Assembly: GCA_043797615.1 (NCBI GenBank)
Contig: JAZDPK010000054.1
Coordinates: 1 to 16,381 of the forward strand
Reading direction: 5' to 3'
DNA length: 16,381 nucleotides
From: JAZDPK01 sp043797615
Lineage (GTDB): Bacteria > Patescibacteriota > Patescibacteriia > UBA11705 > JABHMO01
Both the position numbers and the translations under genes were made by a program. This document shows, in pieces, positions 5,680 to 13,093 of the stretch; the first letter of the stretch is position 1, and every line of letters begins with the position of its first letter. The notes below the pieces were generated by a model that saw only the letters and a list, made by a program, of their open reading frames with translations, was not told where the DNA came from and ran no database searches.

Positions 5680-8082
5680 ATGAAAATTTTTTCCGACAGT
5701 CTTGTCGCGACTTTGAAACAGGCGGCCGCAATCTGCCGGGCGGAAAACAGCGCGTCCGTCCTGCCGAAGCATTTGCTCGCCGCCCTGTCCAAGACGCCGG
5801 GCAGCTTGGCATACGATATTTTGTACCAATCGCGGAATCCCGCGCCCGCGCCGCAAAACAGCGAGGAAAGCGGAGGCGCGTTGCCGGATTTTCACGAAGA
5901 ATCGGTTAGGATCATCGGCAAGGCGGTAAAAATCGCCTGGCAGAACAAGCACCGCTATGTCGGCACCGAGCACCTCCTGGCCGCCATTTTCGAATTGCCC
6001 GCCCGGCAATTAAGCGCGATCATGCCGCCAGCCTGGCCGGCCGCGAATATCCGGAAGCATCTGGCGATCATTTTGAATAACAGCTCGAATCTGCCGAAAT
6101 TCTCAAAAATGTTCAATCCGGCAATGAAGCTCGGCCAGATGAATTCAACGCGCGAGGAAAGCATGCTTGAACGGTTTGCCGTTGATTTGACCGACCGAGA
6201 AAAACAGAAAGACATCAACCGCGTCGTCGGCCGGGACGAGGAAATCGGCCGGCTGATTCAAATTTTAAACAGAAAAGACAAAAACAACCCGGTGATCCTC
6301 GGCGAAGCGGGCGTGGGCAAAACCGCGCTGGTCGAAGGATTGGCGAAAAAGATATTGGAGCGCGACGTGCCGCCGGCTCTGTTAAACAAGAGGATATTGA
6401 ACCTCGATCTCGGACTCATCATCGCCGGCACCATTTACCGCGGCGAATTCGAAGACCGGCTGAAAAGAATCCTGGAAGAAGTTGAAAACTCGCCGAATGT
6501 CATCCTTTTCATCGACGAACTTCACAACATCATCGGCGCCGGCGCGGCCGGCGGCTCGATGGACGCGGCCAATCTGCTGAAGCCTCTTTTGGCGCGCGGC
6601 AAATTGCGCTGCATCGGCGCCACCACGCCCGATGAATTCAAAAAACACATTGAAACCGATCCGGCCTTGGAACGGCGCTTTCAGCCGATCCATTTATCCG
6701 AGCCAACCGGCAGCGAAACGCGCCTTATTCTCGAAGGCGTCAAAGACAACTACCAAAAATTCCACGGCGTTTTGTTCAGCCAGGAAGCGCTGGAAACGGC
6801 GATCAGCCTCAGCATCCGTTATATTCAAGACAAGCTTCTGCCGGACAAAGCGATCGACCTGATCGACGAGGCGGCGGCGAAAGTGAAAATCAAGAATCAA
6901 TCAAAGAGCGCGCTATATTCAAAGCAAGACGAAATCGAACGGCAATTGGAAAATCTGATCGAACAAAAAGTAAAAGCGATCTCCTCCGAGGATTACTCGC
7001 TTGCGTTGAAGTTGAAAGAGAAGGAGGCTGGCATTAAAAATGAACTGGCGGATGTCATGCGGCAAATCGTTGATCAAAACAAATCATTGAACTTAAAAGT
7101 AACGAAAAAAGACATTCTGGAAATAATTTCGCAAAAAACCCGCATTCCGCTCGGCGATCTTGAAGATTCGGAATATAAAAAGATTTATAATTTATTCGAG
7201 AAAATAAAACGCGTTGTCGTCGGGCAGGATCAATCGATCGAAACGATCATGAAAGCGATTTCCCGCGCCGAACTCGGCCTGGCGGACGAATCAAAGCCCC
7301 GCGCGTCATTCCTGCTCATCGGCCCGAGCGGCAGCGGCAAGACTTTTTTCGTCTGCGAATTCGCCAAGTGTTTTTTAAAAAACAGCGACGCGTTCATCAG
7401 GCTCGACATGTCCGAATTCGGCGAAAAATTCCAGGCGACCAAGCTGATCGGCTCCCCTGCCGGCTACGTCGGATACCGCGAAGGCAATAAATTCGCCGAT
7501 CTGGTCAAGAAAAATCCGCATTGCGTCATTCTGCTCGACGAAATCGAGAAAGCCCATCCGGACGTGCTTGATTTATTATTGCAAATTCTGGAATACGGAC
7601 AAATCACCGACGCCACCGGCCGGAAAATCAATTTCAAGAATTCAATCATCTTCATGACGACGAATGTTATGGCGGACAAGTTATCGAAAAACGGTTTGGG
7701 TTTTTCCGCTCCTTCCACCCTTCCCGCTTCTCTCACCCTTCTCACCTCCGATCTTAAACACTTTTTCAAGCCCGAATTCATTAACCGCATCGGCAACATC
7801 GTCGCTTTCCGCCATTTGGAACAAAACGACCTGAAAACGATACTGCAAAATAAAACAAACGAACTGATTGCTAAATTGTCGTTAAAAGGCGTTAAAATCA
7901 GCGTTTCAACAACGGCGATCGAACAAATGGCGGCAATGGCCGAAGAGCAGAACAGCGGCGCCCGGTCGATCGAAACGGTCGTTCAAAAGGAAATCGAGCA
8001 TCCCCTGCTGGACGAGCTGGTCAAGAGCAAAAAGAAAAATTTCTCCGTGAAAATTTTAAATAATAAGGTTTTAATCAAATAA
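5680..8082 (+). CDS. clpC: ClpC-type AAA+ protein unfoldase (Clp/Hsp100, two ATPase domains)
   Basis: This is a hexameric ATP-driven unfoldase that in its family feeds proteins to ClpP. The product from ATG 5680 is 800 aa (an in-frame TTG lies two codons upstream). Order: two Clp_N repeats (about 5-50 and 70-130); first ATPase domain with Walker A GEAGVGKT (208-215), Walker B ILFIDE (275-280) and arginine-finger region ALERRF (329-334); a short middle region with a UVR-like helix pair (about 415-455) rather than the long ClpB coiled coil; second ATPase domain with Walker A GPSGSGKT (548-555), Walker B VILLDE (616-621) and sensor-2 GARSIE (760-765). A tripeptide LGF at 673-675 sits where ClpP-docking loops occur. 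The short middle region and LGF favour ClpC over ClpB. The usual second Walker A in this family reads GPTGVGKT. A sigma-70 promoter lies upstream; the next gene starts one base after the stop. Confidence 0.92.
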   Translation: MKIFSDSLVATLKQAAAICRAENSASVLPKHLLAALSKTPGSLAYDILYQSRNPAPAPQNSEESGGALPDFHEESVRIIGKAVKIAWQNKHRYVGTEHLLAAIFELPARQLSAIMPPAWPAANIRKHLAIILNNSSNLPKFSKMFNPAMKLGQMNSTREESMLERFAVDLTDREKQKDINRVVGRDEEIGRLIQILNRKDKNNPVILGEAGVGKTALVEGLAKKILERDVPPALLNKRILNLDLGLIIAGTIYRGEFEDRLKRILEEVENSPNVILFIDELHNIIGAGAAGGSMDAANLLKPLLARGKLRCIGATTPDEFKKHIETDPALERRFQPIHLSEPTGSETRLILEGVKDNYQKFHGVLFSQEALETAISLSIRYIQDKLLPDKAIDLIDEAAAKVKIKNQSKSALYSKQDEIERQLENLIEQKVKAISSEDYSLALKLKEKEAGIKNELADVMRQIVDQNKSLNLKVTKKDILEIISQKTRIPLGDLEDSEYKKIYNLFEKIKRVVVGQDQSIETIMKAISRAELGLADESKPRASFLLIGPSGSGKTFFVCEFAKCFLKNSDAFIRLDMSEFGEKFQATKLIGSPAGYVGYREGNKFADLVKKNPHCVILLDEIEKAHPDVLDLLLQILEYGQITDATGRKINFKNSIIFMTTNVMADKLSKNGLGFSAPSTLPASLTLLTSDLKHFFKPEFINRIGNIVAFRHLEQNDLKTILQNKTNELIAKLSLKGVKISVSTTAIEQMAAMAEEQNSGARSIETVVQKEIEHPLLDELVKSKKKNFSVKILNNKVLIK

Positions 8083-8083
8083 A

Positions 8084-8599
8084 ATGGCGGACATTGATCA
8101 ACAAAAAAAATGGCGCCGCGAAAGCAGAATTCAAAAATCGGGAAAAACGCCGCAAAACCCGGCGGCCAAAGCGATGAACCTTGATCCGCAGAAAAGCGCT
8201 GGCAAAGCCGACGAACAGCAGACGAAGCGCGATTTGAATCAGGCGAAAAACCAAAGCGCGATGGACAATCGGGCGAACCAGATCAATCAGCAGAGCGCCG
8301 CGTCGGAAGAAGGAAACAAATCAAGCTCGCCTCTCGGCGGATCAGGCGGCGGCGACAAAGCAGGCATTTCCAACCCGGAAGCGGCGCTGAAAAAAGCAGC
8401 CATGCCGCCGCAGATGAAAGCGGCCAAAGCCATTTCCAGCAAACTTGAACCGATGATCGGAAAAAAAATGGCCAAAGCGCTCGAAGTGGTTTTAATATTC
8501 TTTTTTACATTCGGCTGCGGTTCATGCTGCGTCGTCCTGGCGCTGCTGCCGTACATATTCGCGGCGTTCATAATCGGGAAAACTTTTGGTTACTTTTAA
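8084..8599 (+). CDS. Hypothetical membrane protein, translationally linked to the ClpC-like gene
   Basis: I do not recognise this 171-aa protein. Residues 1-110 are hydrophilic, low-complexity and rich in Gln, Asn, Lys, Ala and Ser, with a Gly-rich patch (PLGGSGGGDK) and no predicted fold visible to me. A basic amphipathic stretch follows (KAAKAISSKLEPMIGKKMAKALE). A C-terminal hydrophobic region then forms one long or two closely spaced membrane segments, with clustered cysteines (FGCGSCC), ending IIGKTFGYF. There is no N-terminal signal peptide, so the N terminus is probably cytoplasmic. Its ATG lies one base after the clpC stop, which implies translational coupling and perhaps a shared role, for example bringing the unfoldase to the membrane; that is conjecture. 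Confidence 0.75.
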   Translation: MADIDQQKKWRRESRIQKSGKTPQNPAAKAMNLDPQKSAGKADEQQTKRDLNQAKNQSAMDNRANQINQQSAASEEGNKSSSPLGGSGGGDKAGISNPEAALKKAAMPPQMKAAKAISSKLEPMIGKKMAKALEVVLIFFFTFGCGSCCVVLALLPYIFAAFIIGKTFGYF

Positions 8600-8607
8600 A
8601 AATTGGA

Positions 8608-8715
8608 TACGGATTACAGATTCTTTACGCCTGCCGGCAGGCAGGGATTATACTGACTTGCGTGAATATAATCTTTAGAAACCGTATTATCTGTATGCTT
8701 TATCCATAATCCGTA
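8608..8715. repeat. TACNGAT / ATCNGTA inverted cluster without a gene (copy 2)
   Basis: TACGGAT (8608-8614) and TACAGAT (8615-8621) on the left face ATCTGTA (8689-8695) and ATCCGTA (8709-8715) on the right. The units and inward symmetry match those flanking the GxxExxY gene, but the enclosed 67 bases hold no gene. They contain the 12-base palindrome CCTGCCGGCAGG (8630-8641). The spacer 8600-8746 has no other content apart from a promoter element. Confidence 0.72.
8630..8641. repeat. CCTGCCGGCAGG palindrome inside TACNGAT copy 2
   Basis: A perfect 12-base palindrome followed by CAGG, so that CAGG is repeated. It looks like a short dispersed palindrome inserted within the larger inverted cluster. 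Confidence 0.5.
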
Positions 8716-8732
8716 AACCAATTATTTAACTT

Positions 8733-8738
8733 TATAAT
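8733..8738 (+). promoter_or_regulatory. Consensus -10 box very close to the start codon
   Basis: A perfect TATAAT ends eight bases before ATG 8747. A start about seven bases downstream would give a leader of zero to a few bases, so the mRNA may be leaderless; there is no Shine-Dalgarno site. The expected -35 region (about 8710-8715) coincides with the last ATCCGTA repeat rather than a consensus -35. Confidence 0.5.
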
Positions 8739-8746
8739 ATTTTGTT

Positions 8747-10006
8747 ATGTTCAACCTTCAAAATTTCAATTGGCGAAAAATTTTAATGATCGTCGCGTTC
8801 ATCGGCATCGTCATTGTCGTCGGCTATCTGCTTTATTCCCTGTTTTTCAAACAAGCGGCGCCTGTAACGCCGATAACGCGAGTGACTCCGACCGGGCAAT
8901 TGCCGAGCGCGATAACCGGCAAACAACCCGGCGTCACGACCGGCGAACAGGCGGCCACCGGCAAATTGCCTTCGGAAAAAATACTGAAAATCCCCGCTCC
9001 GGCCGGCGAAAAAATCGACGCCGTGGCCCAGGGACGCGTCACGAAAACTTACGATCTTTCTTATGACAAGACGACTAGCATGGCGCTGTCCGGCGACGGA
9101 AAAAACATGAATACATACAATCCGGATACCGGACAATTCTATCAAATCGACGCGAATGGCGATAAAATTGCATTGACGGATAAAATTTATAAAAACGTTG
9201 AGAACGTGGCTTGGGCGCCGAAAAATAATCAGGCCATTCTTGAATTCCCCGACGGCAGCAACGTCCTTTACAATTTCAAAACGGACAAGCAAATCACTTT
9301 GCCGAAAGATTGGACTGAATTTCAATTCAACAATGACGGCTCAAAAATCGCGTTTAAAGACATGAATGAATATTCAAGCAGCCGCTGGCTGGCGATGGCC
9401 AATCCGGACGGCTCCGGCCAGAAATACCTCGAGCCGATGGGCGATGAAGCCAATAATTTCATTGTCAACTGGTCGCCGAGCGGCAGCGTTGTGGCCGAAT
9501 ACAAAGCCGGCGCCGACGCCGACACCAGCAAATTAATTTTCGTGGGCCAGCACGGCGAAAACATTAAAGCTTTGCCGATCAACGGCTACAACGTCGATCT
9601 GCAATGGACGCCGGACGGCAACCGCATGCTCTACAGCGCTTCGAATTTCCAGAGCGACAACAAGCCTCTTCTCAATGTCGTCGACGCTTCCGGCAACAAC
9701 ATCGGATACAACCAACAAAGCTTGGGATTGAACACTTGGGCGAGCAAATGCGCTTTTGCCGATTCAAGCACGGTTTACTGCGCCGTGCCGAAGGAACTGC
9801 CCTACGGCGTTGATTTCGTGCCCGAATTGGCCGACAGCGTTCCGGATTACATTTACAAAGTCGATCTGCAAACCGGAGTCAAAAGCTTCGTGGCCGAACC
9901 GGAATACAGCTACACCATCAACAAGATGGCGGTTTCGAGCGACGGCAACACGCTCTATTTCACCGACAACTATGCGAACGCCCTGCATTCGATAAAATTA
10001 AAATAA
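8747..10006 (+). CDS. Membrane-anchored TolB/WD40-like beta-propeller protein
   Basis: The 419-aa product has a short basic N terminus, one membrane segment (about residues 13-34) and a Thr/Pro/Gly-rich linker (about 35-80). The rest is a domain with repeated blades facing outside the cell. The blades show the TolB-type pattern of a strand, then a turn like SPSGS, TPDGN or SSDGN, then a strand (for example NWSPSGSVVAEYK, QWTPDGNRMLYSAS, AVSSDGNTLYFTD). About six blades can be made out. There is one cysteine pair in the propeller (KCAFADSSTVYCAV). No catalytic residues are obvious; such domains usually bind proteins or ligands. It is the first gene of an apparent operon: the next start is four bases after its stop. 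Confidence 0.8.
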   Translation: MFNLQNFNWRKILMIVAFIGIVIVVGYLLYSLFFKQAAPVTPITRVTPTGQLPSAITGKQPGVTTGEQAATGKLPSEKILKIPAPAGEKIDAVAQGRVTKTYDLSYDKTTSMALSGDGKNMNTYNPDTGQFYQIDANGDKIALTDKIYKNVENVAWAPKNNQAILEFPDGSNVLYNFKTDKQITLPKDWTEFQFNNDGSKIAFKDMNEYSSSRWLAMANPDGSGQKYLEPMGDEANNFIVNWSPSGSVVAEYKAGADADTSKLIFVGQHGENIKALPINGYNVDLQWTPDGNRMLYSASNFQSDNKPLLNVVDASGNNIGYNQQSLGLNTWASKCAFADSSTVYCAVPKELPYGVDFVPELADSVPDYIYKVDLQTGVKSFVAEPEYSYTINKMAVSSDGNTLYFTDNYANALHSIKLK

Positions 10007-10010
10007 TAAA

Positions 10011-11312
10011 ATGCACAAAAATTTAAGTAAAATTTTTACTGTTTCCGCTTTATTTGTTTTAACGGTGCTGATTTTTTTTCCAAAAGACACTTTTGCCACA
10101 GACTTGAAAAAAATCGGCGCTTCATGCCTAATTAATACTGAATGTTGGACGCAAAACTGCATGCAAAGCATTGCCAGCAGCGTTTCAACCGGCAAATATT
10201 GCGCCTGTAAATCGAATGACAGCTGTCAGGAATACAGCGACGATCCTGGCGCGCGTTGGAGTTGCGTGGACATGGATCTGTTGATGCAAACGGATACCGG
10301 TTATGTCAGTCCGGAATTGCAAGCGCTAAAAGATAAATCGCATGGATTGAACTATTGCCACAGCGCCACGCTCGGAGATAAATTCGCCATTAACGCCGTT
10401 GCGCCTGTTCAGCCTCAGCCAACGCAAAAAAAAGACATCATTAAAATAATCGCTCCGAAATTAAGCCTGCCGATTCCTTCTTTGCCGGTCTGGTCTTCGT
10501 ATGAAATAAAGCCGGGCGAAACAATAAACATTCCCTGGATCGCCGATTACATCATCGCGCTTTACAAATACGCCATCATTATTGCTTCTGTCCTTGCCGT
10601 GGTCGCGATCATGATCGGCGGCGTTCTTTATTTAACCGCCGGCGGACTGCCGTCGAACATCGAGCGGGCGAAAGGAATCATCATCGGCTCGATCACCGGT
10701 CTCATTATTCTCATCTGTTCGCATTTAATTTTAACCATGATCAATCCGGAGCTGGTGAATTTGAAAAGTTTGACGATTGAGACGGTGAAAGAAGCAATAT
10801 TTGACTACACTGATGAATCAAATTATTCTCAAAATGATTTAAGCCCTGAAACAGGAGTTATTATTACAATCCCGACTGAATCATACAACATAAGAATCAA
10901 AGTTGATTCAAGCATAGCAGAAGTTGCCAAACAATCTTTTCAAAAACTAAAAGACATGGGCTTTCCTGTAAATCCACGAGGAACTAGCGGCGGTCGAAAA
11001 AGTAAAGGCTGCCATGGATTAAACTTAGCAATTGATATTAATGGGAAACAAAATTTTTGCAGAACTTGCGGCGGGGACAGCGGTTTATTCTTTAATCCAG
11101 GAGGACCAGATGATGCAAAACACTCTTTAACAAAAGAAGCGGTAGAAATGATGAAAAGCTTGGGTTGGTGCTGGGGAGGAGACTGGGACAAACCGAAAGA
11201 TTACATGCATTTTTCCTGGCCAACGTGCGGTGGTATGAAAGGCGGCTACAGCAGCGAATGTGGCGCAAAACGCCCTTATGATTGGAGCAAAACCGAGGAA
11301 GAAAATCGTTAA
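10011..11312 (+). CDS. Cys-rich TrbC/VirB2-like membrane protein fused to an M15-type zinc peptidase domain
   Basis: This 433-aa protein has four parts. First, a signal peptide (1-29, ending DTFA). Second, an extracellular Cys-rich part (about 35-118, ten cysteines including CLINTEC, KYCACKSNDSC and WSC) that could form disulphides. Third, two membrane helices (about 183-211 and 222-246) joined by GGLPSNIERAK, the layout of TrbC/VirB2-type pilin-like proteins in this kind of bacterium. Fourth, a C-terminal domain (about 300-433) with the zinc-peptidase signature of the M15 family: H335 and D342 in CHGLNLAID, and H400 in DYMHF after GWCWGGDW. M15 enzymes cut D-amino-acid bonds in peptidoglycan. 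From about 10790 the DNA becomes more AT-rich (about 33% GC in 10801-10920 by hand count, against about 47% in 10501-10560), hinting that the peptidase was added later. radA starts 12 bases downstream. Confidence 0.82.
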   Translation: MHKNLSKIFTVSALFVLTVLIFFPKDTFATDLKKIGASCLINTECWTQNCMQSIASSVSTGKYCACKSNDSCQEYSDDPGARWSCVDMDLLMQTDTGYVSPELQALKDKSHGLNYCHSATLGDKFAINAVAPVQPQPTQKKDIIKIIAPKLSLPIPSLPVWSSYEIKPGETINIPWIADYIIALYKYAIIIASVLAVVAIMIGGVLYLTAGGLPSNIERAKGIIIGSITGLIILICSHLILTMINPELVNLKSLTIETVKEAIFDYTDESNYSQNDLSPETGVIITIPTESYNIRIKVDSSIAEVAKQSFQKLKDMGFPVNPRGTSGGRKSKGCHGLNLAIDINGKQNFCRTCGGDSGLFFNPGGPDDAKHSLTKEAVEMMKSLGWCWGGDWDKPKDYMHFSWPTCGGMKGGYSSECGAKRPYDWSKTEEENR

Positions 11313-11324
11313 TTTTATTTTACA

Positions 11325-12674
11325 ATGTCGACACAAGCAAAAACAATCTTTTCTTGTTCAAACTGCGACGCCCAATTCCCTAAATGGAACGGGCGTTGTT
11401 CGCAGTGCGGGCAATGGGGAACAGTAAGGGAGGGGCAAACAAACAATAGAACACAAGCACATGGACACAAATTCAATAATGAAGACTTTATTGACTTAAA
11501 TAAAGTTTCATCGGAAAAATTTGAAAGGATAAAAACGAACATGCCGGAAATCGATCAGATCTTCGGCGGCGGAATTGTTCCCGGCGGATTGATTTTGCTC
11601 GGCGGCGAACCGGGCATCGGCAAATCAACGCTCGTGCTGCAGATTTTGAAACAGCTGAGCGGCCTCGATCGTCCCCTGCTCTACGTTTCCGGCGAGGAAT
11701 CTGCCGAACAGATCAAATTGCGCATGCAAAGATTGGATTACAAAGCGCAAAACTTAAAATTTTTAATGGAAACGAACGTCGAACAGATCTGCGCCGCGAT
11801 CGCGGAATTGAAACCGTGCCTGGCGATTATCGATTCGATTCAAACCGTTTATTCCGACGAAACAGAGTCTGAAGCCGGCAGCGTCAATCAAATCCGCTGC
11901 GCCACGGTCAAACTCTTAAACAGCGCCAAACAAACCAACACCACCATCATTATCACCGGCCACGTGACCAAAGACGGTACGGTCGCCGGCCCGAAAACGC
12001 TGGAACACTTGGTCGACGTGGTCATGTATCTTGAAGGCGACAAACTGCACGATTTCCGCTTGCTGCGCAGCTTGAAAAACCGGTTCGGTTCGACCAACGA
12101 AGTCGGCGTCTTTGAAATGACCGGCGCCGGACTGATTGAAGTAAAAAATCCGACCAACGCTTTTCTGGAACAATCTTCAGAAAATTTGGCCGGATCGGTC
12201 ATATCTTGTTTCATGGAAGGCACGCGCGTTTTCATGATTGAAGTGCAAGCGCTCGTCACGCCCACGTTCTTCGGCTATCCGCAGCGCAAAATCGCTGGCT
12301 ACGATTTGAACCGATTGCAAATGATCAGCGCCGTGCTGTTCAAGCGCGCCGGATTGAATTTAAACAATCAGGATATTCATCTTAATATCGCCGGCGGAAT
12401 CAAAGTCAGCGAACCGGCGATCGATCTGGCAGTCGCGTTGGCTATTGTTTCCGCTTTGAAAAACAAGCCGATCGCCAAAGACACAATCGTCATCGGCGAA
12501 CTCGGCCTCGGCGGCGAAATCCGCAACGTTCAGCAATTAGAAAAGCGAATCGCCGAAGCGGAAAAGCTCGGTTTTCAAACAGCAATAATTCCGGACGTGA
12601 AATTGAAGAAAGGATTCAAAATAGAATTAAAAAAAACGCGGAGCATAAAAGACGCGCTGAGGATATTGGATTAA
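11325..12674 (+). CDS. radA: DNA repair protein RadA (Sms)
   Basis: RadA is a RecA-like ATPase that drives branch migration and processes recombination intermediates. The product is 449 aa, the usual length. Order: N-terminal C4 zinc finger (C11, C14, C25, C28; CSNC...CSQC); RecA-type core with Walker A GEPGIGKS (94-101), Walker B LAIID (166-170) and the RadA-specific KNRFG motif (251-255); C-terminal Lon-protease-like domain (about 285-449) with no expected protease activity. ATG 11325 gives the typical zinc-finger N terminus. It is last in an operon of three and is followed by a hairpin at 12691-12718 that may act as its terminator. recG, another recombination gene, lies beyond on the other strand. 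Confidence 0.96.
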   Translation: MSTQAKTIFSCSNCDAQFPKWNGRCSQCGQWGTVREGQTNNRTQAHGHKFNNEDFIDLNKVSSEKFERIKTNMPEIDQIFGGGIVPGGLILLGGEPGIGKSTLVLQILKQLSGLDRPLLYVSGEESAEQIKLRMQRLDYKAQNLKFLMETNVEQICAAIAELKPCLAIIDSIQTVYSDETESEAGSVNQIRCATVKLLNSAKQTNTTIIITGHVTKDGTVAGPKTLEHLVDVVMYLEGDKLHDFRLLRSLKNRFGSTNEVGVFEMTGAGLIEVKNPTNAFLEQSSENLAGSVISCFMEGTRVFMIEVQALVTPTFFGYPQRKIAGYDLNRLQMISAVLFKRAGLNLNNQDIHLNIAGGIKVSEPAIDLAVALAIVSALKNKPIAKDTIVIGELGLGGEIRNVQQLEKRIAEAEKLGFQTAIIPDVKLKKGFKIELKKTRSIKDALRILD

Positions 12675-12690
12675 TAATCTCAAAAGACAC

Positions 12691-12718
12691 CACTCCCATG
12701 CTATGTAGCATGGGAGTG
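12691..12718. repeat. CACTCCCATGCTA hairpin, left of the YerC/TrpR-like gene
   Basis: CACTCCCATGCTA-TG-TAGCATGGGAGTG is a perfect 13-bp stem with a 2-base loop. It lies between two converging genes (radA and the YerC-like gene) and is followed by GATTTTAAT, so it may work as a bidirectional terminator. It is the reverse-complement partner of the copy at 13057-13082 (loop TG here, CA there). Confidence 0.9.
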
Positions 12719-12730
12719 ATTTTAATATTA

Positions 12731-13036
12731 CTATTTCTTTCTTAAAACGTTCTTGTACCCGCCCCTGCCAAAGTTTAGCCAGCGCTGCACTCTGGCAATC
12801 GTGGAAAATCCGCAATGCAATCTTTTTCTAATATCGGTATAAGAATAACCGAGATTTAGCATCTCGGCAATGCGCAAACGTCTAACCAGCATTTGACGCT
12901 CTTGCCTGTTTAATAAATCTTTTAAAAAATTCAGGAGAGCTCCTTTTGTTTCCAAATTGAAAATCATTTCGCAAAAATCGTCCAAAAGTTTGTCTTGAGT
13001 CAAATACGGCATCTTTTTTTCGTTGTAACGCGCCAT
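12731..13036 (-). CDS. YerC/YecD-type TrpR-like DNA-binding protein
   Basis: The 101-aa product is an all-helical protein of the Trp-repressor-like superfamily, probably a dimeric DNA binder. The core reads LNRQERQMLVRRLRIAEMLNLGYSYTDIRKRL, then a recognition helix, FSTIARVQRWLNFGRGGY (about residues 76-93), the family's hallmark ending. The effector and target are unknown. The C terminus is basic (KNVLRKK). The gene stands alone between radA and recG and is framed by two inverted copies of a 26-28 bp perfect hairpin. It is AT-rich compared with recG (about 30% GC in 12901-12960 by hand count). Its upstream region (13037-13082) holds one hairpin copy plus a small palindrome, so autoregulation through these sites is possible. 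Confidence 0.85.
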   Translation of the reverse strand: MARYNEKKMPYLTQDKLLDDFCEMIFNLETKGALLNFLKDLLNRQERQMLVRRLRIAEMLNLGYSYTDIRKRLHCGFSTIARVQRWLNFGRGGYKNVLRKK

Positions 13037-13038
13037 AA

Positions 13039-13055
13039 GTAAAATTTAGTTTTAC
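13039..13055. promoter_or_regulatory. Small palindrome next to the YerC-like start codon
   Basis: GTAAAA-TTTAG-TTTTAC has 6-bp arms and lies two bases upstream of ATG 13036 (minus), directly beside the hairpin at 13057-13082. It is placed where an operator would block expression. AT-rich palindromes arise easily by chance. Confidence 0.35.
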
Positions 13056-13056
13056 C

Positions 13057-13082
13057 ACTCCCATGCTACATAGCATGGGAGT
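13057..13082. repeat. ACTCCCATGCTA hairpin, right of the YerC/TrpR-like gene
   Basis: ACTCCCATGCTA-CA-TAGCATGGGAGT is a perfect 12-bp stem. Both arms are identical to those at 12691-12718, and the inverted loop shows that the two copies are in opposite orientation. It lies between the recG stop (minus, 13094) and the YerC-like start (13036), so it could end recG transcription and/or serve as an operator. Confidence 0.9.
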
Positions 13083-13093
13083 ACTTATTTAAA

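Noticed and set aside
5680..8082. ClpB disaggregase instead of ClpC
   Set aside because: The long coiled-coil middle domain of ClpB is missing; a short UVR-like region and an LGF loop are present instead.
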